Origin: a virus
Strand: one strand, 5' to 3'
DNA length: 37,951 nt
Virus record (IMG/VR): IMGVR_UViG_3300022745_000996
Coordinates: 1 to 37,951 of that record
Made by a program: the position numbers and the translations under genes. This document shows positions 29,661-37,423 of the stretch, in pieces. Under the pieces are notes generated by a model, which ran no database searches, was not told the DNA's origin, and was given only the letters and a program-made list of their open reading frames with translations. How positions within the stretch are numbered: position 1 is the first letter of the stretch; each line of letters begins with the position of its first letter.

Positions 29661-30308
29661 ATGGTCATCAAAGCCACGCACTGGATTTTGGGCGCACTGG
29701 TGTTCCTGGTTTTGGGTTGGGCCATGCAGGCCGATGCCCAGACCGTCCCCGCCACTGCCCACAAATACCGTGCCGAACTGACCCGCGCCGCCCACACCCA
29801 GTGGGGGCTTGATGCACCCATTGCCGCCCTGGCTGCCCAGGTGCACCAGGAAAGCGGCTGGAACCCTGCAGCCGTCAGCGGCGTTGGTGCCCAAGGCATG
29901 GCCCAGTTCATGCCCGCCACGGCCACGTGGTGGTGCGAATTGAACGGCATGGGCAAGGACGAGTGCCAACCCACCAACCCCACCTGGGCACTGCGCGCCC
30001 TGGTGGGTTACGACAAACATCTGTTTGACCGCACGCCCCCACGCCTGAGCGACTTCGATCGCCTGTGGGTGGCGCTGCGGGCCTACAACGGCGGCCTGGG
30101 CCACTGGCTTGCGGAAAGCCGTGTGGCACAAGTTGCTACAGGCTTTGCACAGCCCAGCCGCCAACAGGTGGACGCAGCCTGCGGCAAGGCCAAGCGCCAC
30201 CCCACTCATTGCCCCGAAAACCTCCACTACCCGGCGCGCATTTTGGGTGTGCTGCAGCCGCTGTATGCGGGTTGGGGCCGGGTCTTCACACAACAGGGGC
30301 GTGTGTGA
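29661..30308 (+). CDS. Endolysin: lytic transglycosylase (SLT)
   Basis: A 215-residue transglycosylase that cleaves peptidoglycan at lysis. Residues 1-26 form a signal or signal-arrest segment (LGALVFLVLGWAMQADA-like). The catalytic Glu64 is in the ES motif QVHQESGW, followed by GAQGMAQFMPATA and the AYNGG motif (about 142-146). It overlaps the spanin gene by one base (TGATG). Confidence 0.9.
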   Translation: MVIKATHWILGALVFLVLGWAMQADAQTVPATAHKYRAELTRAAHTQWGLDAPIAALAAQVHQESGWNPAAVSGVGAQGMAQFMPATATWWCELNGMGKDECQPTNPTWALRALVGYDKHLFDRTPPRLSDFDRLWVALRAYNGGLGHWLAESRVAQVATGFAQPSRQQVDAACGKAKRHPTHCPENLHYPARILGVLQPLYAGWGRVFTQQGRV

Positions 30309-30856
30309 TGTGGGCTCCTGCATTCAATTTCGGTTTGGGCGCACGCTTTGGTCTCCTACAGGTTGCGTTGCTTGCCCTTTTTTCTGCGGCGCTGGTGGCG
30401 CTGGGCGCATGGGCTGGTCACAGCCTGGGCCGTGCGCCCTTGCTGGTGGAGCTGGCACAAGTGCGCCAGGCACAGGCCGAGACGGCCCATCTGCAGGCCA
30501 TGGCCGCTGCGCGCACCTTGAGCCAGGCACAGGCCCGCAGCGACGAGCTGACCGTGCGGCTGGCACGCCAACAGCAACAGGTTTTCAACTTGCAGCGAGC
30601 TGCTCATGCCTCCCTCAACCAGACCACTTTTGACCGCCCTTGCCTCAGCGCTGACGCTGTGCGCGTGCTCAACGGCACCGACAGCGCAACAGACGCTGAC
30701 CTGCCCCCAACCGGCGGCAGCCCTGCTGCAACGGGTGGAGCCTTTGCCACCGATGCCGATGTCGGGCACTGGGCCATTGACGCCCGCGCCCAGCACGAGC
30801 AATGCCGCCAACGGCTGGACGCACTGATTGACTGGCACACCAAAAATGAAAATTGA
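30308..30856 (+). CDS. Rz-like inner membrane spanin
   Basis: A 182-residue protein with one N-terminal membrane segment (about 18-40, LLQVALLALFSAALVALGAW) and a long helical region (ELAQVRQAQAETAHLQAMAA, then RLARQQQQVFNLQ). This is the pattern of an i-spanin. ATG 30308 overlaps the transglycosylase stop by one base. A second gene, in another frame, is embedded within it. Confidence 0.8.
   Translation: MWAPAFNFGLGARFGLLQVALLALFSAALVALGAWAGHSLGRAPLLVELAQVRQAQAETAHLQAMAAARTLSQAQARSDELTVRLARQQQQVFNLQRAAHASLNQTTFDRPCLSADAVRVLNGTDSATDADLPPTGGSPAATGGAFATDADVGHWAIDARAQHEQCRQRLDALIDWHTKNEN
30606..30827 (+). CDS. Rz1-like outer membrane lipoprotein, embedded in Rz
   Basis: A 73-residue protein fully inside the Rz gene in another frame. 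It has a lipoprotein signal peptide with the lipobox-like LCAC (Cys21 lipidated) and a Pro-rich mature part (PLPPMPMSGTGPLTP). Embedded, Pro-rich lipoproteins are the mark of Rz1 o-spanins, which join Rz to fuse the membranes at lysis. Confidence 0.8.
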   Translation: MPPSTRPLLTALASALTLCACSTAPTAQQTLTCPQPAAALLQRVEPLPPMPMSGTGPLTPAPSTSNAANGWTH

Positions 30857-31256
30857 ATTTGAACTGTGGCACCTGGTCACGCTACTGGTGATGTTCCTGG
30901 GAGCCACCGCCGCAGCGGGCAAGCTGTTTTTGGGGCAGCTGCAACGCCACCTGGATGACCGGTTTCAGGCCCAGGACGAAGCCCGCAAGGCCAATCACAC
31001 CGCCGTGTCCGCCAGGCTGGATGCCATTGAAAGCACCAGCCGTGAAGAGGCCAACCAATGGCAACGCGTGGAGCGCGAGCTGATGAGCATGAAGGCCGAA
31101 ATGCCCCTGAACTATGTGCGCAGGGAAGACTACATCCGGGGTCAAAGCGTCATCGAAGCCAAGCTGGACGGCCTGGCCACCAAGTTGGAAAACGCCGTGC
31201 TGCGCATGGCTGTGACAGTGACTTCAAAACGGAGCGAGCATGACCCTGCAAATTGA
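30846..31256 (+). CDS. Membrane coiled-coil protein, Mu-like late accessory
   Basis: A 136-residue protein with one membrane segment at about 8-25 (LVTLLVMFLGATAAAGKL) and a charged helix after it (DDRFQAQDEARKANHTAVS). The segment MPLNYVRREDYIRGQSVIEAKLDG is common in Mu-like phage proteins next to the lysis genes. It overlaps the Rz stop by 11 bases. A TTG at 30828 is an alternative start. Function unknown. Confidence 0.7.
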   Translation: MKIEFELWHLVTLLVMFLGATAAAGKLFLGQLQRHLDDRFQAQDEARKANHTAVSARLDAIESTSREEANQWQRVERELMSMKAEMPLNYVRREDYIRGQSVIEAKLDGLATKLENAVLRMAVTVTSKRSEHDPAN

Positions 31257-31560
31257 CATGGCGCGGGTACGCCGCGAGAGCCTGCGCTGGCTGATTCTGC
31301 TCACGCTGAACAACGCCCGGCCCATTGGTGCCTTTGAGGCCATGGTGCTGACAGTGGCCCAGGCTCAATACCCCGACGCCACGCCACTGGAGCTGCGCCG
31401 CGAGCTGGACTACCTGGCTGACCGCCAGCTGGTGAAAGTGGCCAAAAACCCCGATGGCCGCTGGCATGTGGACCTGACCCGCTACGGTGTGGACGTGGCG
31501 GAATACACGGTGGACTGCGAACCCGGCATTGCCCGCCCCGCCAAGTACTGGGCGGGCTGA
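31240..31560 (+). CDS. Winged-helix-like late protein
   Basis: A 106-residue protein with a probable winged-helix fold (SLRWLILLTLNNARPIGAFE, then LRRELDYLADRQLVKVAKNP and a short wing). Proteins of this type precede the small terminase gene in Mu-like phages. It overlaps the gene before by 17 bases and is nine bases ahead of the terminase. DNA binding is likely, function unproven. Confidence 0.7.
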   Translation: MTLQIDMARVRRESLRWLILLTLNNARPIGAFEAMVLTVAQAQYPDATPLELRRELDYLADRQLVKVAKNPDGRWHVDLTRYGVDVAEYTVDCEPGIARPAKYWAG

Positions 31561-31568
31561 AGAGGACC

Positions 31569-32156
31569 ATGCACATGGGCCGTAAACCCACCATCAGCCG
31601 CTTGCCGCTGGAAGTCAAAAGCTACATCGAAGCCATGCTGGCCACCGGTGGCCAGACGCTGAACGAGCTGATCGCCGACCTGCAAGAGCGCTACCCCGCC
31701 GAGGCCGACGCGGGCAAGCTGCCCAGCCGCAGCGCCCTGCAGCGCTACGGCAGCAAGTTGGACCGCCGCCTGTCGGCCATCAAAGCCAGCACCGAGGCCG
31801 CCAAGCTCATCCAGGCCCAGGCGGGCGATGACCAGGACGCCCGCAGCGAGGCCCTCACGGCGCTGGTACAGAGCGAACTGTTTGATGCCATTCTGGCCCT
31901 GCAGGAAGCCGACGAAGTGGATGCCGACGGCAACCCCCAGTTGGATGCGGGCGACCGGCTGGCCATGCTCAGCGCCGCCGCCAAAAACATCGCCACGCTG
32001 ACCCGCAGCAGCGTGGCCCTCAAAACCTTCCAGTCCCAGGCCCGCCAGCGCGCCAAGGAAGCCGCTGCCACCGTGGACAAGCTGGCCAAAACGGGCGGCC
32101 TGTCTGCCGATGCCGCCACCGATCTGCGCCGGCAGATTCTGGGCATTGCCGCCTGA
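31569..32156 (+). CDS. Small terminase-like protein (DUF3486, Mu gp27)
   Basis: A 195-residue protein of the DUF3486 family. It begins MGRKPTISRLPLEVKSYIEA after a short leader, includes PSRSALQRYGSKLDRRLSAI, and ends in an all-helical half. It should recognise the phage packaging site and bring the large terminase. AAGAGGA lies before the ATG at 31569; the ATG at 31575 has better spacing. Two extra genes separate it from the large subunit, which is unlike Mu. Confidence 0.85.
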   Translation: MHMGRKPTISRLPLEVKSYIEAMLATGGQTLNELIADLQERYPAEADAGKLPSRSALQRYGSKLDRRLSAIKASTEAAKLIQAQAGDDQDARSEALTALVQSELFDAILALQEADEVDADGNPQLDAGDRLAMLSAAAKNIATLTRSSVALKTFQSQARQRAKEAAATVDKLAKTGGLSADAATDLRRQILGIAA

Positions 32157-32182
32157 CGCAAACCATTTTCAAAGGAGCAAGC

Positions 32183-32491
32183 ATGAGCAACATCATCAAA
32201 CCCACCGTGGGCCGCAAGGTCTGGTATCGCCCATCTGCACACGACAAAACAGGCCCAATTCCTATGGTCGCAGGCGCAGATCAGCCACTGGATGCCACTG
32301 TCATTGCAGTGTGGTCCGACCGCCTGGTCAACGTACTGGTGACCGATGTGTATGGCAAACAGTTTCCTGTTCTGTCGGTGGATTTGCTGCAGCCAGGGGA
32401 TGAACCTCGCAAAGACGCAGAAGGCAATGTCGCCGGGCGCTACGTGGAATGGATGCCGTATCAGGCGTCCAAGTCCCCAGCCACGATCTGA
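32183..32491 (+). CDS. Small protein between the terminase genes
   Basis: A 102-residue protein with AAGGAG ahead of ATG 32183. The KVWYRPSAHD start and an ATVIAVWSDRLVNVLVTD strand pattern are seen in small proteins of many phages; no function is known to me. It is the first of two genes placed between the terminase subunits. Confidence 0.7.
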   Translation: MSNIIKPTVGRKVWYRPSAHDKTGPIPMVAGADQPLDATVIAVWSDRLVNVLVTDVYGKQFPVLSVDLLQPGDEPRKDAEGNVAGRYVEWMPYQASKSPATI

Positions 32492-32656
32492 AACATTTTG
32501 GGCGAAAACGTGCGCATGACTGAATGCCGGAAGGTCACGAACCTGTCCGCGAAGCTTGGCTCTATGACTCCTGCCCCAGGCGGACGAGACACCCAACGGT
32601 CGAAAAATGCTGAAGGTAGCCCGCACGCAAGTAGCCCAACCATAAAGAAGCACTGC
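32492..32656. other. 165-base gap without a recognisable gene
   Basis: This stretch between the 102-residue gene and the Gp49-like gene holds no convincing coding region, promoter or terminator. It may be a scar from insertion of the two genes between the terminase subunits. Confidence 0.5.
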
Positions 32657-33052
32657 ATGTCTCTCACCGATCAAACCATCGAAGCAGAAATCCAGGCCAA
32701 AGGCCTGACTGCACCCCGCATCACACCGGCTGACATTGAAGCGAACATCACCAGCGAGCACTACTTCACGGCTGGTGACGGCTATGCGGGCGCTCTGAGC
32801 GTTGACCCGAAATTCGACACTCTCCCAGTTGATGAGCGTGTCATCAGCCCGCCTGAGCAGCTGGACCTGTTGACCTTCTGTGTGCTGGTGCTGCGCAACG
32901 GATTCACCGTCACGGGCGAGTCGGCTTGTGCCAGCCCAGAGAACTTCGACGCTGTCGTTGGCCGAAAGATCGCCCGCCAGAACGCCATCAACAAGGTTTG
33001 GCCGCTGATGGGCTATTCCCTGCGCGAGCGCCTGTCTGAAGTCCGAACCTGA
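32657..33052 (+). CDS. Gp49-family phage protein
   Basis: A 131-residue protein of the phage Gp49/66 family, recognised by APRITPADIEANITSEHYFT, LLTFCVLVLRNGFTVTGE and ASPENFD...GRKIARQNAINKVWPLMGY. The function is unknown; members are common in many phages as accessory genes. ATG 32657 was chosen as the family start. It ends 22 bases before the chosen large terminase start. Confidence 0.85.
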   Translation: MSLTDQTIEAEIQAKGLTAPRITPADIEANITSEHYFTAGDGYAGALSVDPKFDTLPVDERVISPPEQLDLLTFCVLVLRNGFTVTGESACASPENFDAVVGRKIARQNAINKVWPLMGYSLRERLSEVRT

Positions 33053-33074
33053 CCATTTGGTTGACGTCAACAAC

Positions 33075-34628
33075 ATGGTCACCACCACCGTTCCAGCCGT
33101 GATCCCAGCCGTACTGCCCAACACCGCGCAGGCTGACGTGCCTGCGGCGCTGATGGCGTACCAGCAGCGGTGGGTGGCCGATCAGTCTCCACTCAAGGTC
33201 ATCGAAAAGTCCCGCCGCACCGGCCTGACCTGGGGCGAGGCTGCCGACAACGTGTTGACAGCCGCCAGCGACCGCAGCGCCGGTGGGCAGAACGTCTATT
33301 ACATCGCCTACAACCAGGACATGACCATCGAGTACATCCAGGCCTGCGGCATGTGGGCTCGGATGTTCAACCACGCAGCGGGCCAGATTGAAGAAGGCTT
33401 TTGGGACGGCGAGAGCGAGGAAGACAAGAACATCAAGACGTACACCATCCGCTTTCCCAACAGCGGGTTTCGGATCGTGGCGTTGTCCAGCAGGCCCAGC
33501 AACCTGCGCGGTCGGCAAGGGGTCATCGTCATTGACGAAGCCGCCTTCCACGAGAAGCTGAAAGAGCTGCTGAAAGCGGCCCTGGCCATGTTGATCTGGG
33601 GCGGCAAGGTGCGGGTGATCAGCACCCACAACGGCACCGACAACCCGTTCAACGAACTGGTGACCGACATTCGCGCCGGGCGGCGCAAGGGCACGGTGCA
33701 CCGCGTCACTTTCCAGGAAGCGGTGGCCGATGGCCTGTACAAGCGGGTGTGCCTGCGGCTGGGCAAACCCTGGTTGGCGGAGGAACAAGCCGCCTGGATG
33801 GCCGACGTGTACGCCTTCTATGGCGATGGTGCCGCCGAAGAGCTGGACTGCACCCCGGCCAACAGCACCGGGGCCTGGCTCAGCCGTGCCCTGATTGAAA
33901 GCCGCATGTCGGTGGACACACCAGTGCTGCGCTGGGCCTGCAAACAAGGCTTTGAGGTGCTGCCCGACCACATTCGCACGGCGGAATGCCGTGACTGGCT
34001 GGAAGGCCAAATGCTGCCCCTGCTGGAGCGCCTGCCCACCGATGTGCAGAGTTTTGACGGAGAAGACTTTGGCCGCACCGGCGACTTGAGCGTGCACGTG
34101 CCCCTGCTGCAGCACCAGAACCTGGTGCGCCGCTGCCCCTTCCTGGTGGAGCTGCGCAATGTGCCGTTTCAGCAGCAGGAGCAGGTGGCGTATTTCCTGC
34201 TGGACCGCTTGCCTCGCTTCATGGGCGGCGCGTTCGATGCCCGTGGCAACGGCCAGTACCTGGCAGAGCGGGCCATGCAGAAATACGGGGCCAGCCGCAT
34301 TCAGCAGGTGATGCTCTCCGAAAGCTGGTACCGCGAGCACATGCCCCCGGTGAAGGCTGCGCTGGAAGACGGCACGCTGGACGATTTGCCCAAAGACGCC
34401 GATGTGCTGGCCGACCTGCGGGCGGTACAGGTCATCAAGGGCGTGCCCCGAATTCCCGACACCCGCTCCATCGGCGAAGACCAGGGCAAGCGCCACGGCG
34501 ATGCCGCTGTGGCGGTGGCCTTGGCGTATTACGCCAGCCGCGAACTGAATCATGGGCCTGTGAAGGCCTCCACCCGCAAGCGCAAGCCAATGCAAGACAT
34601 TGGCGGCCTGTCACTGAGGGGCTACTGA
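33075..34628 (+). CDS. Large terminase (Mu gp28-like)
   Basis: A 517-residue packaging motor. Walker A-like KSRRTGLTWG is at about residues 45-54 and Walker B GVIVIDEAAF at about 149-158. A nuclease-like FDGEDFGRTGDLSV motif lies at about 327-340, and the C-terminus has HGDAAVAVALAY. It should pump DNA and cut at headful size, as in Mu. ATG 33075 was chosen over a TTG at 33057; no strong ribosome site is visible at either. Confidence 0.92.
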   Translation: MVTTTVPAVIPAVLPNTAQADVPAALMAYQQRWVADQSPLKVIEKSRRTGLTWGEAADNVLTAASDRSAGGQNVYYIAYNQDMTIEYIQACGMWARMFNHAAGQIEEGFWDGESEEDKNIKTYTIRFPNSGFRIVALSSRPSNLRGRQGVIVIDEAAFHEKLKELLKAALAMLIWGGKVRVISTHNGTDNPFNELVTDIRAGRRKGTVHRVTFQEAVADGLYKRVCLRLGKPWLAEEQAAWMADVYAFYGDGAAEELDCTPANSTGAWLSRALIESRMSVDTPVLRWACKQGFEVLPDHIRTAECRDWLEGQMLPLLERLPTDVQSFDGEDFGRTGDLSVHVPLLQHQNLVRRCPFLVELRNVPFQQQEQVAYFLLDRLPRFMGGAFDARGNGQYLAERAMQKYGASRIQQVMLSESWYREHMPPVKAALEDGTLDDLPKDADVLADLRAVQVIKGVPRIPDTRSIGEDQGKRHGDAAVAVALAYYASRELNHGPVKASTRKRKPMQDIGGLSLRGY

Positions 34629-34639
34629 GCCCAAACACC

Positions 34640-36103
34640 ATGGCCAACCAGAACACCGCATCGTTGACCGATCAGATCGCCACCCGTGAGCGAAGCATCA
34701 ACTTCTACGCACTGGGCATGCTGCTGCCCAACCCTGACCCGGTACTCAAGGCGCAGGGGCGGGACATTCAGGTGTACCGCAATTTGCGATCGGACGCACT
34801 GGTGGGTGGGTGCATCCGCCGTCGCAAGAGTGCCGTGAAGGCGCTGGACTGGGGGCTGGACCGTGAGCAGGCCGCCAGCCGGGTGGCCAAGTCCATCAAA
34901 GGCATCCTGGATGACCTGGACATGGAGCGGATCATTGGGCAGATGCTGGACGCCACGCTGTATGGCTACCAGCCCATGGAAGTCATGTGGGAACGGGCGG
35001 GCAACTTGCTGGTGCCGGTGAATGTGGAGGCCAAGCCGCCCGAGTGGTTTCACTTCGACCCGGAAAACCGCCTGCGCTTCAAGTCCAAAGAGCAGCCGCT
35101 GTATGGCGAATTGCTGCCGGAACGCAAGTTTCTGCTGCCACGGCAAGACCCCACGTACCAGAACCCCTATGGCTTTGCCGACCTGAGCATGTGCTTTTGG
35201 CCACTGACGTTCAAAAAGGGTGGGCTGAAGTTCTGGCTGTCGTTCACCGAAAAGTTCGGCAGCGCCTGGCCCGTTGGCAAACTGCCGCGCAGCGCATCCG
35301 CCACCGAACGCACCGAGTTGCTGGACAGCCTGGAGGAGTTGATTCAAGACGGCGTGGCCGTCATCCCCGACGATGGCAGCGTGGACATCAAGGAAGTGGC
35401 GGGCAAGGCGGCCAGTGCCGACCTGTACGAAAAACTGGTCATGCACTGCCGGGGCGAAATCGCCATCGCGTTGCTGGGGCAGAACCAGACGACCGAGGCC
35501 ACGGCCAACAAGGCCAGCGCCGCCAGCGGCCTGGAAGTGACGCAGGATTTGCGTGATGGCGACGCCACCCTGGTGTCGGCAGCGGTCAACCAGCTGGTGC
35601 GCTGGATTTGCGATGCCAATTGGGGTGCGGTGGACGCCCCCATCTTCAGCATGTGGGACCAGGAAGCCCAGGACAAGCTGCAGGCCGAACGGGACAAAAG
35701 CAACTACGCAGCCGGGGCACGGTTCACCAATGCCTATTGGATGCGGGGCTATGGCTACCAGGAAACGGACCTGCAACCCGAGATGCAGGCTGCTGTGGCC
35801 CCTGTTGCGCCCATGGCGCGGTCGGCCCCGTCAACCCTGTCCGCCTCGTTTGCCGAAAGTGCACCATCGGCAGCAGATGCCATCACCGATCAACTGATGG
35901 CTGCTTCGCAAAGCACCTGGCAATCGATGCTGGACCGTGTGCAAACCGTGGTGGAGCGCTCACGCTCCATGGCCGATGTGCAAAAAACCTTGGCCGAGGC
36001 CTATGGCGGGCTGGACCCTGATGCGTTGCGCCGGTTGATGGCGGCGGCCTTTGCATTGGCTGAACTCAAGGGCATGGCGGATGCCATGGACGATGCCGCA
36101 TGA
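34640..36103 (+). CDS. Portal protein (DUF935, Mu gp29-like)
   Basis: A 487-residue portal of the DUF935 family. Marks include DPVLKAQGRDIQVYRNLRSD, GGCIRRRKSAVKALDW and a stem region around PPEWFHFDPENRLRF, followed by LTFKKGGLKFWLSFTEKFG. It forms the ring through which DNA enters and leaves. The C-terminal 90 residues are helical and Ala/Ser-rich. It overlaps the F-like gene by four bases (ATGA). Confidence 0.92.
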   Translation: MANQNTASLTDQIATRERSINFYALGMLLPNPDPVLKAQGRDIQVYRNLRSDALVGGCIRRRKSAVKALDWGLDREQAASRVAKSIKGILDDLDMERIIGQMLDATLYGYQPMEVMWERAGNLLVPVNVEAKPPEWFHFDPENRLRFKSKEQPLYGELLPERKFLLPRQDPTYQNPYGFADLSMCFWPLTFKKGGLKFWLSFTEKFGSAWPVGKLPRSASATERTELLDSLEELIQDGVAVIPDDGSVDIKEVAGKAASADLYEKLVMHCRGEIAIALLGQNQTTEATANKASAASGLEVTQDLRDGDATLVSAAVNQLVRWICDANWGAVDAPIFSMWDQEAQDKLQAERDKSNYAAGARFTNAYWMRGYGYQETDLQPEMQAAVAPVAPMARSAPSTLSASFAESAPSAADAITDQLMAASQSTWQSMLDRVQTVVERSRSMADVQKTLAEAYGGLDPDALRRLMAAAFALAELKGMADAMDDAA

Positions 36104-37323
36104 ACACCATCGGTGTGCAACCAACGGGTGGTGCCGGGTTGGCGGTGGGCTTTGGCACACCGTTCGAAGCGCAAATTGACTTTCTGAAGAACAAGCTGCG
36201 TTTGCCCACCGAGCGGTGGGATGACATTCAACGATCTGCCCACGACCGTGCCTTCATGGTGGCCGGTGCAGCCCAGGCCGATTTGCTGCACGACTTGCAC
36301 CAGGAGGTGGTCACCGCCGCACAGCAGGGTGAAGGGGTGCAAGCATTCACCAAGCGGTTTCGCACCGTGGTGGCTCAGCATGGTTGGACGGGGTGGACCG
36401 GCGAAGGCACGCCTGAAGGCGAGGCCTGGCGGGCACGTGTCATCTATCAAACGAACATGGCCACGAGTTATGCAGCAGGCCGGTACCGGCAAATGACCGA
36501 CCCCGCATATGTGCGCCTGCGCCCGTTCTGGCGTTACCTGCACAGCGACACGGTGATGCACCCACGGCCACTTCACCAGTCGTGGCACGGGTTGACATTG
36601 CGGCATGACCATCCCTTCTGGCAAAGCCATTTCCCGCCCAATGGCTGGGGCTGCCAATGCCGTGTGGCATCGGTCAGCCAGGCAGAAGGCGAGGCCAGCG
36701 CTCAGGCCGGACTGGGCACTCCACCCGCCAATTGGCGCACGACCGACGCCCGCTCAGGCGCGCCGCTGGGCATCGACAAGGGGTTCGATTACGCCCCAGG
36801 TGCCGGTGTGGATGTGCCTTTGCGCACCATGGTTCAAAACAAGCTCATCACCTATCCGCCCGCCATTGGAAAGGCGCTGGCGGCAGACGTGAACCGGTAC
36901 ATCAACAGCACGCAGTCTGCCGCTGACTTTGTGGCGCAGGTGCTGGAGAACGGACTGCGCAGGGATCAGCTGTGGGTGGGGTTTGTGGAGACCCCCCAGG
37001 CGCTCAGCCGCGCCACGCAGGTGGATACCACCGGATACTTTGTGGTGATTCCGGCAGATGCACCTCGCCATGTGCAGGCCAGCCATGGCACGGACGGGAA
37101 AGGCCAGAGGCCAGCCATGCCCGCTGACTTTGAGCACATTGGATCGGTTCTGAACGAGGCGGACCAATTGAAGGCCGGGTCACCCAGTCGCCATGGTCAT
37201 GAAACCGTTGTGGCATCGAAACGGATCGGTGACGAGGTGTACCGGGCCGTGTTTGAGGTGTTGCCAGGCAAAAAAAACAGGGCCTTGGCCCTGCTGTCTT
37301 TGGTCATCAAGACCGGAAAATGA
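36100..37323 (+). CDS. Minor head protein (Mu F-like) with nuclease-like C-terminus
   Basis: A 407-residue protein. Residues about 1-195 match the Mu gpF head morphogenesis family, ending in HPFWQSHFPPNGWGCQCRV (171-189). From about 270 the protein continues with a separate beta-rich domain (DQLWVGFVETPQ, GYFVVIPADAPRHV, then MPADFEHIGSVLNEADQL and YRAVFEVLP), resembling the PBECR2 (barnase/EndoU/colicin/RelE-like) nuclease fold. Such fusions occur in other phage head proteins. The N-terminal part should help head assembly; the C-terminal activity is inferred only. Confidence 0.85.
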   Translation: MNTIGVQPTGGAGLAVGFGTPFEAQIDFLKNKLRLPTERWDDIQRSAHDRAFMVAGAAQADLLHDLHQEVVTAAQQGEGVQAFTKRFRTVVAQHGWTGWTGEGTPEGEAWRARVIYQTNMATSYAAGRYRQMTDPAYVRLRPFWRYLHSDTVMHPRPLHQSWHGLTLRHDHPFWQSHFPPNGWGCQCRVASVSQAEGEASAQAGLGTPPANWRTTDARSGAPLGIDKGFDYAPGAGVDVPLRTMVQNKLITYPPAIGKALAADVNRYINSTQSAADFVAQVLENGLRRDQLWVGFVETPQALSRATQVDTTGYFVVIPADAPRHVQASHGTDGKGQRPAMPADFEHIGSVLNEADQLKAGSPSRHGHETVVASKRIGDEVYRAVFEVLPGKKNRALALLSLVIKTGK

Positions 37324-37423
37324 AACCGCACGCCCCCGACCAAAACGTCCGAAACGAACCGGTTATCCAACCGGGAGCCGATACAGCGTGCAGTGCTGCC
37401 AATTTTATGGGCGTCGCCACCAC
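37324..37423. other. 100-base gap between F- and G-like genes
   Basis: No gene is seen. The inverted repeat CCGGTT-ATCC-AACCGG lies at 37359-37374, without a T run, so it is not a normal terminator. It could reduce or separate expression of the two genes. Confidence 0.4.

Noticed and set aside
31745-33124. A 459-residue minus-strand open frame across the small terminase and Gp49 genes
   Set aside because: It opposes several recognised plus-strand genes and has no family features.
37359-37374. Inverted repeat as a terminator between F and G
   Set aside because: No T run follows on either strand that would fit the gene direction.
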